Below are positions 15,001 to 26,300 of a DNA stretch of 64,000 nucleotides, one piece after another. The stretch spans positions 6,688,999 to 6,752,998 of the forward strand of contig NC_092565.1 in the NCBI RefSeq assembly GCF_037975245.1. Direction: 5' to 3'. The translations under genes and the position numbers were made by a program. Source of the DNA: Apostichopus japonicus. Its lineage: Eukaryota > Echinodermata > Holothuroidea > Aspidochirotida > Stichopodidae. The notes under the pieces are model-generated. The model did no database searches and was not told where the DNA came from. It saw only the letters and a list, made by a program, of their open reading frames with translations. Numbering within the stretch: the first letter of the stretch is position 1; the number at the start of each line of letters is the position of its first letter.

Positions 15001-17783
15001 TAACATTTGTTACCCTCATGGGAAATGTAAGGCACAATATCTCACACCCAAATCAGCACTAAGAGGTGAGTGTGTGCAAGACTATCAAGTCTTTGAACCA
15101 GATTTCCCTTCCTGGATGAGGGTTCTTGCACTCACCAAGCTGGATCTACATAGTAAGTATGAAGTTCAAGAAAGATGTACTACTTGAGTTACCTTGTTTA
15201 CAAGATTTTCATACTTTACTTTGACTTTAATGTTGAATGCAGATGACCTTTGACCTCAAATTTAATAGTTTCTGATTAAATCAGATCTATTATGATATTA
15301 ATTGAAACCTATATGACAGCCTGACTTTCACTGACTTGCAGACATGTACCATTTATACCTTTGTTAAGAGAACAAATTTATATGAAATATTGAAAATGTA
15401 ATCCAGTGGCCGATTGCAAAATTCACACGTATGCCAAGTAACATGGGAAGTAAGTAAATAAAGAAACATGTTGGAAACTTTTTCACACAAATTTACTCAG
15501 CCTAAGACATTCTATTTATCTGATACTTTAAGTCTATACGCCAGCATAGGCTAATGAACCCAATACTTGGTCTTCTCTATCATGGTACTAAGTTACAAAC
15601 CAATATTATTGCCGCAAACACCCTGCAAAATACACACTGCCTTACCTATAACCTGCACCCCACACATTATGATCTCTACCTTCCTATGTAAACCTGTCAG
15701 TGTGTCCGTCTGTCCGACGACGACGACTTCCAATCCCAGAGCCTTTCATATATTGTAGACTTATTGTCTTTGAGAACAATTTGTCAACAAATAAACTTAG
15801 ATATATATATATACAGCCTTAGAAAAAACCTGTTTGGAAATCTTTAGAATTGCAGATTAAAAAGCCATGAATCTGCAATAAACTTTAACCATAAAATCCT
15901 TTTCAGTCAGAGCTTTACCCTACGCGACGGTATACTGCTGGCTTCAATGCAGAGTACTATTCATGTGTCAATCACAGAGTCGATAGCCGTCACAGAGTCA
16001 ATGCTGTCCTTAACGTGTTGACTTTGAACAAGCCATAAACTCTCTTTATAGATGCTTCTTTGAATTTTACAACGTTGTTCAAGGGTAGATTTTGGCTATA
16101 AATGTCAGAGAATGGTATGGCTTGCAACAAATATATGACAAGAGTGGTAGAGAAAATTTAGACAGCCATGCATTGAACTGAGATCGGACTGGGGAGCTAG
16201 CTCTGAAATCTATTCTAATAACTGTTATTAAACAATAAAAGAGCAATACAGATAAAACGATAAATCATGAATGAAATTGCCGGTTATCAAAGTATCACTC
16301 AGATCAAACCGAAGAATGAAGCACTCGAGTTTAGTCACTTGTCCTGGAAAGAAATTTCTAGTTTTAAAAGAATTGCATTAACTAGCAAAATTACATCAAC
16401 ATACAGTAGAAGACAGTGCTTTTTAATACCACATACATGCACTAAGTGTTACTACTTAAAACAAGAGTTTGTAACAGCAATGAACAGTTTCATTTGAAGC
16501 TGTTGGTTGAGTAAATTAGACGCAGAAAGACTTGTCCACATATTATTATTCATGAATTGTGTTCTTGTTGCATTCTTAACAAGGCCCCTTTAAACTATAT
16601 GGGATATATTGGTCGGTTCTTGTTCATTGGCTTTATTTGGCTAATTAATGATTGCAAAGACTGCAATAAGTTTATCTGTTTGGTAAACCTTCACATGGGC
16701 CTGTCATAAATGTAGGCCTCATCATAATGATCATTTGGGGCAAAATGTTACTTTTCCTTACATGATTTGACTAATTAATTATCAGTTGATTGCAATTTTT
16801 CTGATTTAGAAGAAACTGTCTTTTAACCTATGCTAGATAAGATTCACATGTATTAGATTAAAGACAATGTAGACCTCATGAATGGTGCCTCAAAGATTGG
16901 GTTTAAGAGGAGGGAGATGGGTGGGGGGGGGGCTTTGGGCAGGGTTCAGTGCTAAAATATTACCAATTCATCGACCAGGTAGATGAGAAAGTGCAACAGT
17001 ATCATAACTCAAGAGGAGAGAGACCTGTCTAATAGAGAGAACAGTTAGTCCTCTTTTCCAAGAAAAATAGATTTGTTCTATATTCAAATTAATAATCATA
17101 GATGTAGGGATCAGACAGAAAGTGTGCTTGGGTTAAATTGCATAAATTGCCCAGTTCAACCAAATTATATCCAGTAGCTTAAAACAGTTGGCCTACTTCA
17201 ATGGCAACAATATTTGGCAAATATGTTGGAAAATACAGTACTTACTTTACTAGCAAGAATTTACAAATTAAAACAACCTTAAACCAAATTACCACGATAG
17301 TATACACTGTAAGCTTGCCGAAACTGCAAAATACTTTATGGTGCGTATCCCATGGTGTCATACATGAGTGTGCACACCCCAGGGTCACTCTTCCTCGGTA
17401 ATATCTGTTTTAACCTCCATGGTAATATATTTAGGGTAACATATAACAGGACAGTATATATATGCTATTTATCTGTCACAGCTCCGCAGATTGAGATACA
17501 AATTGCATACATGCAGTCCTTGTAATTCTGCCTTCAAATACAATCTTAACACTGTTCCATAAGATTAAATGCAATTCAAATTATGAAACACAAATAAATG
17601 TTACTCAATCCACCTATCCAATTCTGTTAAATTGTAAAAACCAACAAACTAAATATCGTGTCCTGACCCTACCTCGAACTTCAGCAGAGGAAAGTTGCCC
17701 AAAAGTCCCCAACAGCACAAGGAGCAAAAAATTTGGTGCCATGTCAAAATTTCTGACTGGTTACTGTTACCAGCCAAACCAAT
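1..17783 (-). CDS. FGFRL1: FGFRL1-like gene, 5' part only (signal peptide and first Ig domain); runs off the left edge
   Basis: FGFRL1 is a single-pass cell-surface receptor that binds FGFs and heparin but lacks a tyrosine kinase domain, so it modulates FGF signalling. Two coding exons are visible. The exon at 17742-17673 encodes a 23-residue signal peptide and ends in phase 1. The exon at 571-296 starts in phase 1 and encodes an I-set Ig domain of 92 residues. Joined, they read ...SSAEVR-GPPRING..., matching the start of the mature human protein (ARGPPKM...), and human FGFRL1 has an exon junction at the same place. Further matches are TVRLRCPV, LTMWQKDG and CRGTNGFG. The later Ig domains, the transmembrane segment and the cytoplasmic tail are outside the window. 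The absence of a kinase therefore cannot be shown, and a conventional FGFR is the main alternative. The single intron between the two exons is 17.1 kb. Confidence 0.87.
296..571 (-). CDS. FGFRL1: FGFRL1 Ig-like domain 1 exon
   Basis: The exon is 276 nt, phase 1 at both ends, with acceptor ctcttctcttcag before 571 and donor ATAG|gtatgt at 295. It encodes residues 24-115 of the predicted protein and a complete I-set Ig fold. The disulphide cysteines are Cys48 (RLRCPV) and Cys97 (GQYICRGTNGFG), and the core tryptophan is Trp61 (LTMWQKDG). The E-strand and F-strand signature is KEDSGQYIC, and N109-F-T is a likely N-glycosylation site. Symmetrical phase-1 exons are normal for Ig domains. The reading frame continues open past the acceptor to an ATG at 689 with a hydrophobic stretch, but the strong acceptor and the perfectly phased signal exon at 17.7 kb make that an open intron end. 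Confidence 0.92.
572..17672 (-). other. FGFRL1 intron, 17.1 kb, no supported gene inside
   Basis: This interval lies between the signal-peptide and Ig1 exons. I see no coding exon in it. It holds ordinary AT-rich DNA with minor simple repeats. These are a G-rich purine run near 3505-3555, a 20-base A run near 5225, a short triplicated ACGTCCAAATTT at 5758-5790, recurring TATATGCCAT motifs at 9369-9470, a G14 run near 11779, a TA tract at 12358-12379 and TG-rich sequence at 12650-12740. A moderately GC-rich pocket lies at about 5395-5820. A long first intron of this kind is a usual place for enhancers, but no element can be assigned from sequence alone. Confidence 0.8.
17673..17783 (-). CDS. 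FGFRL1: FGFRL1 signal-peptide exon (ATG at 17742) with 5'UTR
   Basis: The reverse strand has a pyrimidine-rich acceptor (cttcttttcttcag) ending at 17784. It is followed by 41 nt of 5'UTR and then an ATG at 17742 in a good context (gacATGG). The 23 codons read MAPNFLLLVLLGTFGQLSSA then EVR: a short polar start, a leucine-rich core (residues 5-12) and a small-residue cleavage region (SSA). The exon ends CGAG|gtaggg at 17673, in phase 1. The split codon G|GA joins exactly to the Ig exon at 571 and regenerates R-G-P-P. The acceptor upstream of the ATG implies at least one more noncoding 5' exon at higher coordinates, which I could not fix. Coding coordinates are 17673-17742. Confidence 0.85.
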
Positions 17784-20631
17784 CTGAAGAAAAGAAGAAG
17801 AAAATGTAAAATGTCAACATGGCGGGAATAATTTAGAGTGGGCAATTGTGCATTTTTTTAATACTCAAAATATAATGTAGTTGTACAAACTAAAACTGCT
17901 ATAATATATGTTTTCAGTTTGCACATATTGCATTTTGCAATGCAATGCGAGATGTATTATTCCTTGCAATACCAGATGTTAAGCATCAAAGTGCTATTTT
18001 TAAGAGTTATACAGATTAGTATGGTTGAGAACGTAGTAGACCATTAAAATAAACTGTTACAGTATTGTGTAGATCTGTTGATCGTTTATTTATATTTGCC
18101 ATTCAAATTTTCACAGAGAAACAAAATATTGCCATTTATTAATGTATAATCAACATGCGAAACTTAAATTTAAAAGCATTCCTGCTTCATAACCAACAAA
18201 CAAATTCAAACACTACTTATAAGAAGTTAGTCTCTCTTTTTTTTTTGGTCAATTTTATAGACTTTTTTAAGACACAATCATGCCTGTGTCATATCCCTTC
18301 TTTCATAAATTTGAATTTCTGTATACCACTGGCAAAATATGATTTCCTGCATACAAACATTCCAATGTTTGCATGATGCGCTATGTTAGCTTTTAGCTTT
18401 AACTTGATCGAAACTTGTACATGTCATACATACGTACACTTAGCCTATATAAATTTTCTTTAATGTTACTTGTTAGTCCACACTGCAAATTACAATAAAT
18501 ACCATAATGGCATAAATCAAAATGTATGATATACTAATACTAATAATTAACTTATAACAATTTACTTAATAATAAATAATTAACACTCAAATGAAGTCCA
18601 AAGCTGCAGACTAATTACCAGAAATGAAACTGTTGAACCAGTCAGAACTGGTCATTGGTAAATTAAATTTTGCTAAATATATGTTACTTGTTAACTTAGG
18701 CTAACGTTAGGCCTAACTGGCTTAGGGCCTAATTAGTGTCATGTCAAGTAATATGTATATATACCGTATAATAGAAAAGAACTGCTCACAAGTTCATAAA
18801 CAGAAGCACAACTACAGATAACTGTAACGTATTGCTCGAAATGTTTTCTGTCTAAAATGGAAGGCAAATGTAACTTCCGCAGGAATTACTGCAAAGAAAG
18901 AGTGTAAATAGTCCTCTGCCATCTATAAATAGTACCAATAAACTTTCCTCATAATATTGGTAGTGTGGGTTAAGACCAAGACTCAAAGAGTATTGTGTGA
19001 AAAAGAACTACCATGCACAACACCACATCCAAACCGACGTTGCCCCTATTTCAAAAGGCTTCCACTCAAATGATTGCAATCTACAGTAAATCCATGATTT
19101 TCAGAAACAATGGTAACCGACTGAACGAAGTATAAAGTAGCTCCCCACGTATATTTTCACAAAAACACTTCTTCGGTGACTATAAAAACATTCCACTATC
19201 ATCCAGCGCTGTGTGTAAAACACTTACTCACAATGGCAGCCCTAAGTACAGTACAGAGGCCTAGCGTTACGCTCGCTGCACAAACGAAGATCAATGGATG
19301 CTATTTTGTCTTTCACACGTAATACAAACACTCCCCAGCTTTGTTGATAAAGTCCACGCACTTCTTGCCATGTTAAAGATAAGAATGACAAAGTCGAGCT
19401 CTTGGGTTTTTTCTCAGTACACTTTACCTCTAATATCAACTAAGTTAATATTTGATGACGATGAACGTGGCACCTAAATAATTTTTGTGACCTTAAAACG
19501 TTTAATGCATAGCGCAGTCACACTCTTCGCCAATCAAGTCATGTAGCGTAAGGAGTACAAGTTATAAGTTCTTGTAACACTTTTATTTTTGGTTTTAAAA
19601 CATCTAACATTAATAAAACACCTTTCTATATGCCCATCGGTTTTGATTTGGGAGTCTGTTTGACTTCGAAAATTCTGCCAAACTTGAACCCAGCTTGAAA
19701 GCTTTCCCCTTGATTTACGGTATGTGGGTTGTGAACTTGATCGTGCGGCGCGCTTTGTGCTATCGGGGCCTCCCGCTTTGCATAGTCCACAAGGAAGTTC
19801 GATAAGACGATTTGTGTGTGATTTATGAGTATTTTTCCACCGCTTAGCATTTAATTCTTGACGCCCAACACATTTTAGACCGCTAAAAGTAATCTTTCAT
19901 TACAGATGGACAATTTAGACTGGTCGACTATGAAATTGGTTATCTAACAGCAACCCAGGCTGAGCTATCAAGTTGGTCTGTATTAAAGGCAGTGTGAATA
20001 CTATATCCCATTGCAACTGCAATCACTGTGCTTTCAGAGTGCCGATATTTACCATAGATACATCTAGTAAGGTTCAGAGTACTCTCTCAAATTGGTGATT
20101 TGACTTCGATAAAATGGAATGTTATGTCATTAAAGGTCATCCAAAACTGGCGCGAAGAATTGCTAGCAGTCTCACTCAAGTAGCTTACTTTCTTATAGGT
20201 TCTGCTTCTACTAGCATGTTGTTTTCCTGATAAAGTTGAGGGTTCAAATACATTTATTCTACATGTCTCATTAAGGCAAAACCGCTTTGAGAATTACAAT
20301 AAAGTGATTGTTCAAATATGAGCATTGTTGACCAATACTTGACATTTTATCATATTGGGGTTGGGTGGGGGCGGGGCCGGCGCAAAACTGATGACCTTGA
20401 AAGCTATCCGATTTGTTTGGAAGTTACAGAGCTAAACATATTACCAAGAACAAATAATTATGTTGTAGCGAAAGAATGACGTCATCATCACGAATGCGGT
20501 GGTAGGCCTCACATTCTTAAAATAGGCAACATCTTGAGGATAAGGAAATTAATAAATTATGGTGCACGCACATACAAGTTTGGCAAGGAATATTGGTATT
20601 AGTGTTTTCAGTCCCTATATTGTACAGTGCG
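17784..20631. other. Interval upstream of the FGFRL1 signal exon; no supported gene
   Basis: AT-rich DNA that must contain, or lie within, the 5'UTR intron of FGFRL1 on the minus strand. A strong donor consensus (CATT|gtgagtaag, edge at 19232) follows a CpG-containing stretch at 19240-19560 that includes an inverted CCAAT box. This could be an upstream noncoding exon, but nothing else supports it. The pocket at 19625-19850 is also richer in CpG and open on the minus strand, unrecognised. Confidence 0.4.
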
Positions 20632-21188
20632 AATGTAACCATAGGCGTACGGGACCATTTCAGTTTGGGGGGGCAGAACTTTTTGTGCCCGAAAGTTCCC
20701 GTGACACTAAGCGGAGCGCCACCATCGGTTGGCGCGTAGCGTACAAGAAAATTTTTGGCACACAATGCCTCTCAGATTGCCGGAAACGGCACTTCTGAGG
20801 CCTTGCAAGTTGCATCTAAAGTTCTAAACATTCTTTATTTTATAATCTCACGTTTTAGAAATTTACACTTCCCCAAAAATTTGGTAAATTAGAAGAAGAA
20901 AAAATGGTAACATCACTTTGAAGGGGAAAAATGGGACAGTATATTTTTTAAGCTCCTATTTAGTTACCTTATTTATTATTTTAACACAGTACTCAGCTAC
21001 CTCCAGAAAAACATACATTGTTCAACGACACGTAGGCGGGATAATGTCGCTGTGTCGGGTGAGACTGCAATTTGTCTCACAAAAAAGTATAAAATATAAC
21101 AAAGAATATGATAAACCTGTACTTCTAGGCTTGTAGGCACCCCTCCCCACCACCCCCTCCCCAACACTCATGTTGGGGATGTCCAGGT

Positions 21189-21841
21189 CAAGGGCGGCGG
21201 AAGCACTTTTAATCTTGGGGGGGGGGGGGGAACCGACATGAAAGGGCACTTTGAAGATATTCGATTTGACTGATGCAGCCTTATATTTAGTACCCCTTAT
21301 AACTCTTATTGTATTATCTTATTTGTGTAAACACATCACTCCATCAACGCCCCCCCCCCCCCAAAGGAAAATATGCATACTAGCACTGCAATATCCAATG
21401 CGCAAATTGGGAAACAAAGAACAAGTTTTCTTTTGAGACAAAATGAGGTGAAATCATGCTAGTTGCTTATGTAGGAATCTTCCGAATTAGAATTTTTTTC
21501 TTGTTAATATCTAAACAAATCTTTTCCATTCGAAATAGCTTTGAGTTTGACCCACAGAAATTCATTAAAAGTCACGGGCTTAGCCAGGATTTGCAAAGTT
21601 GTATGCACGACTATCTGAGCGGAGCGCCACCATTGGTTGGCGCGGAGCGTACTAGAAAATTGTTGGTTTTACAAAGCCCTCAGATGGCCGGAAACGGCCC
21701 TTCCCGAGTGTTCATTCTGGTTCCCTGGCCTCTTGCTAACTTGAGGCACCTCAATTTTTATGTAGAAAAAAGGCACATTTTTAACCTGAGGAAAAGTGGG
21801 GGGCACGTGCCCCCCGTGCCCCCCCGGTTCCGCCGCCCTTG
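21189..21841. mobile_element. Nested hAT-like element inside the 20.6-22.2 kb element
   Basis: The terminal inverted repeats are CAAGGGCGGCGGAA at the left and TTCCGCCGCCCTTG at the right. The flanking direct repeat is GTCCAGGT at 21181-21188 and GTCCAGGA at 21842-21849 (seven of eight bases match). The 653-bp body has no transposase. Internally, GCGGAGCGCCACCATTGGTT and GGCCGGAAACGGC closely resemble sequence at 20709-20793 in the host element (GCGGAGCGCCACCATCGGTT, GCCGGAAACGGC). The two elements therefore belong to related families. Confidence 0.72.
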
Positions 21842-22025
21842 GTCCAGGACTAGTTAGAAAAAAAAAATTGATTTCAAAAAGCGTGGTAGCCCAGATGAAC
21901 TGCGCTTACGGTGGTGTTACACGGAAATATTCGGGCATCATAATGCTAAATAAAGAAAATCATGGAATTGTCGGGCAAAAATTTGAAAAAGATTCGGGCA
22001 AGCTACTGCATATTTATATATATAT

Positions 22026-22179
22026 ATTTCCAGAGGACAAGAAATTCGGGCAAAAGTCCTTAACAATTCGGGCAGCCTAAGAGGAGAAAAAATATATATA
22101 TATATATACTTTTTTTTTCTCCTCTTATGCTGCCCGAATTTTTCAGGACTTTTGCCCGAATTTCTTGTCCTCTGGAAAT
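22026..22179. repeat. Long near-perfect hairpin (arms of about 65 nt)
   Basis: The left arm begins ATTTCCAGAGGACAAG at 22026 and the right arm ends CTTGTCCTCTGGAAAT at 22179. The two arms pair along about 65 positions with about four mismatches around a TA- and T-rich loop at 22087-22117. It lies in the right part of the hAT-like element. The arms contain the TTCGGGCA / TGCCCGAA motif pairs. If transcribed, it would fold into a long dsRNA. Confidence 0.88.
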
Positions 22180-23239
22180 TTGGGGGGGGCAGTCTGCCCC
22201 CCTGCCCCCCCGCCTCGTACGCCTATGAATGTAACTATATAGGATATTGCTAGGCTACTTCTGATGTATATATTAGGGCGGAAAGTCACAGTAGGGTCAT
22301 TAAATGGTTCATTTTTAGTTTCTGAGAAAGCCACAAATTTGCTAAAGTAACTTCTTTTTTGGGAAGGGGGGGGGTGCTTATGTTCCTTTTTGTCGATTCT
22401 ATTTGACATTGAAATATCATAACAATGTTTATAAATTTAATTTCTATGTTATTAATACCTTCATGAAAATATATATCATGGGTGACGAAGTATTGAGAAA
22501 CAATGAAAATAATTTAGATTACTTCCCCATCACCCATTCACGTAGTGGAAACAGCTATGACGATGTCTTCTAGTTTATTCCGCACTAAAACCTTATTTTT
22601 TGAGTCATAGGCTACGGTACCGCATATACTTGATACTCGATAGGTGTGATAACATTGTTTGACTAAGCGCAAATAATTCTTTCATGCTTTATGAGAGTCC
22701 AGTTCAAAACATCTGTCCCAGACGTTATCTCAACAAACTAGTCACACAATAGTCTTTGTCCAAGTAAGCATATCGAAGCGTAAAACTACGCTTCGAATGT
22801 CACAAACCCTATGATGTAGCTTGTTTCCGTGATACTTTCAGCTCCTTTAACGATACGGTGTAAAATATTCATATCCAAGACTTCGGTCATGAATGCATCA
22901 TTATAGAGAGATTCTTTAGAAGGGGGTGAGTGACACAAATGACACGTATGTACGGCGTATATATATATTGTATACTCTTTGAAGTTACAGACCGAATTAA
23001 AAGAAATCCGTCCACATCCTTACAAAGGTATATTCCATGTGTCATTAGACTTGATGTACGGTTTCTTACGTGGGGGGGGGGGGGGAGTGGTGTGCGAAAA
23101 AAAGGCGATGGTCTTGTCAGGCTCCACCCCACCCCACCTACATCGTTAGTCGAAGAAAAACGTTCAGTCGGTGGATTTTTGTTACATTCAGACGAGAAGA
23201 ATTAGGCCTCTCCTCAGGGGCCCAGGACTCCTTAAAGGT

Positions 23240-23395
23240 CAGAGTAGGGGTATACACCCCCCCCCCCTATCGTCCCTACTCAACCTCATAACAATCAAAA
23301 GTAGTTATTCGCACAACCTTGCGTATATACATGACTCCAAATCTAGTTTATTGTCTAATTGTGTCTCCGAATGCACCATTTAGTATCTGACTTTT
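23240..23395 (-). repeat. Diverged copy of the repeat at 28820
   Basis: It shares the landmarks GTATACACC next to a C run and GAATGCACCATTT with the 28.8 kb copy. The middle section is strongly diverged. Confidence 0.45.
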
Positions 23396-26300
23396 CCTTC
23401 TTTAGTATTTCTTTGTACTTTGGGGAGGGGGAGGGGGAGGGGGGTTCAACCACCAAATCTCCTATACGGGTGTTTATTTACATTGTTTTATTCCAAACAG
23501 TGAGATTTCACTTTTTGAGAGTGCTGAGGATTATCACTCTTAATTGAAGTGAAAGTCTTTCTCTTTTAAAAGAGGCATGACTTCAGCTCTCAATTTAGAC
23601 TTAAAACATAGTCTTTTCACACCACAGGACCCAATTTTGAAAGAATTTACTCCCGAAAGATTGATGCATAGACACACATTCAAAGGGAGGTTCTCTTTCT
23701 TTCGAATTAAGTGTTGTTTACTCTTTTTACAACAGCAATTGGTAACTACTTGCAGCGATTGCAAATGAAACGGCAAACATACAGAATAAATTGAAATAAT
23801 GCTTAAGTGAACACATATAAACGACCTTTTCTTTTTTTTTTTCTTTTTTCTACTGGCAGTTGGTCAATACATAATGCAATCTTTTAGACACATTTAAAGC
23901 TTACATCAACCGTCCGGAAATATGTTACTATATCAAATAAAATATTATAAACTTTCAGCATGACCTCTTCGTTCTGTGTTTTGTTTTAATTGGAACAGTT
24001 AAATCTAAGCTGCTCAGTGAATGTGAAAAGACAAACCTGCAAAATGACAAATCTCTTATTATTCCAAATAATACAATTTTTTTAATATAGGTTACATAAG
24101 TTTATGATAGCTTTTTTCATAAACGATACATTTTGTTTGACCATGCACGCAATTAGTTCCCATACTGCTGTTCTATACAATCAACTATATGTCAGTCACA
24201 GATATGCGATAATCAAGAGGTACTGTAGCCTTAATTTAAACACACATGACATATCATACTTGATCAGAGTCTTGGCTATATATCACAAGATAATGAGTTC
24301 TGCAATAAACCAGTTATATGACTCGTAACCAAAAAGCAATCGTCCACAGCAGTTATAACATAATAACCAAAGAAACTATATGCATAGGCTCTCTTACCTG
24401 TATAATGTTCCAACTAAAGTCTTGAGGTACAAGTTATGACCGTAAAACACACGACACATCGACTATGTATAAAGAAATCCGTGTTACTGCAGTGCGACTT
24501 TGAAAGCTCTCTGCATATAACCATCTCACTATTTTAAGCCGTGTAACCGTAACGTATATATTTGGTCTTCATATCACATATTAAGCTATATACACGATGC
24601 CTTGCCAGTTTCTGCTATTTTTTGGGCACCTCAAATCGACAACAGAAAGGTGATATGTACGACACCAATCCTGTATCGTTGAACGCCTTCAAGCGTTCGC
24701 TATCAAAAAAGCTAAGAAAACATGATTTGTTCTCAAATGGCGACAGGAAAACACAAGAGTTCTGCGCAGACGACAACAGGGTGCTTGCCCTGACAGCAAA
24801 TCTAGTTTCCTTGGTTGAGATCAAATCTCCGGGTTATATCAACAAAGGGGTTAGTGACAAACCCAGCCACTGCAGGAAAGATGCCGCTGAGCGATCGCTT
24901 TGTTTTTCAAGATTTTTTCTCGCCCACAAGAATGCCCGTGCTTTTTTTTTTGTTCACCTTTTTACACTTTTTTTTTGGGTCCGTTTAGGAAAATGCATGG
25001 AATTGTAAACCGAACCGTTGTCAAGTTTACAATTTGGGAATTTCTTCCATTCTGAAACACTCAGAAATTTCAACTTTCAAATTTTACCACCTGTCCATCT
25101 GTAAATCGTCGCATTTACTGTGCACTTCCCCTAAAACTCCTACTCAATCGAGGGGGGGGGGGGGTGGGGGTAGAAGAATGGACTAGATATAACTTTCCCT
25201 TTCACAACCTTTCACAACATGTGATTTGATCGCTCGATACCGATGTATACTTCATCACCAAAGAAGAAAGCAAACAAGCATAAAATCAAGGACACTGTTC
25301 TTTGAAAGTTTACTCGTGAAAGAATTAACAAACAGCGGTTACATTATACGGTAGAAAATAATGTTGCTGAAAAAAAGGGTTTCCGCAAATTTTCCAAAGT
25401 TACCGTGTTAGCTGTTACCATACTCTCACGATACATATATAGGTAATACCTCCCTATACGAAGTATGCATATATTGGTTTACTGCGCGAAAACGAAGTTG
25501 CAGAGTCTATGCAAGGCCTATCAACTCCCTGACAGTGTATAAAGTCTTGCTAACTGTATGATAATACCTTCTGCATTGAAATTCCAATATCATTCAATGT
25601 GATTGTGAATCCGACCTCTACTATATACACTCATGTACACACAGCGTGCAAAATATAAGAACCAAAACTTATCAAGTGTGAAAGAATGCAGCTCGTCAAA
25701 CCCGACAAAAATAGTAAGACCTCGCCTTCGGGCTTATGCAAGAAAAAGCTTTGAAAAATAGGAAATCGGCCCGCGAGGCCTCGGCTAAATCGGGATTATT
25801 GTGTTTAGTGGAATCCAGAATTTAGGGGAAAAGGATGCATTTACTATTCAGATCAAAAGAAGGGGGGAAAAAACTTGATAATAGCAGGAGAAATGTGTAA
25901 ATAATGACAAGGAACCAAACAAACTGAAGCGTTCAAATGAAACCCAACTTCCTTCTTATAATCGACAGATAAGCACCGTCACCGATTGAATGGTCTTCAT
26001 GGGACAGGCACACATATACATAATATCGACGACCACTTCTGTCGGACTTTTTCACAAATCCAGGTGAATCCTGCAGGGAACGAATTGCTATATACACTGC
26101 ATGCTAAAGCTCTTTCTCTCTGCACTGTTTGGGTGTCAAGATGCATTCAGAACTTCAACATGTTTCACGGCTGCATATACTGAGATGCTTATCTTTCATT
26201 TTTTTTTTCAAATTTATAAGATGGCAAAGTTAGGAGCTATTACGTTAATTGAAGAGAAAATGTTGAGACCTACCCGGTATTCATTTCCAGGCATCATTGA

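Larger units (their letters stand above)
20640..22227. mobile_element. hAT-like non-autonomous DNA transposon with 8-bp target-site duplication
   Basis: The left end reads CATAGGCGTACGGG and the right end is its inverse (CGTACGCCTATG). The element is flanked by a perfect 8-bp direct repeat AATGTAAC at 20632-20639 and 22228-22235. An 8-bp duplication and short terminal inverted repeats are the hallmarks of the hAT superfamily. No transposase frame remains. A second element is inserted at 21189-21841. The right half contains five TTCGGGCA motifs (21930, 21970 with one mismatch, 21993, 22045, 22067) and two in inverse orientation (22131, 22153), which look like subterminal transposase-binding repeats. 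Confidence 0.8.

Noticed and set aside
21796-22409. Short frames sharing the peptide FPEDKKFGQKS on both strands
   Set aside because: The shared peptide comes from the two arms of the hairpin at 22026-22179, not from a gene.
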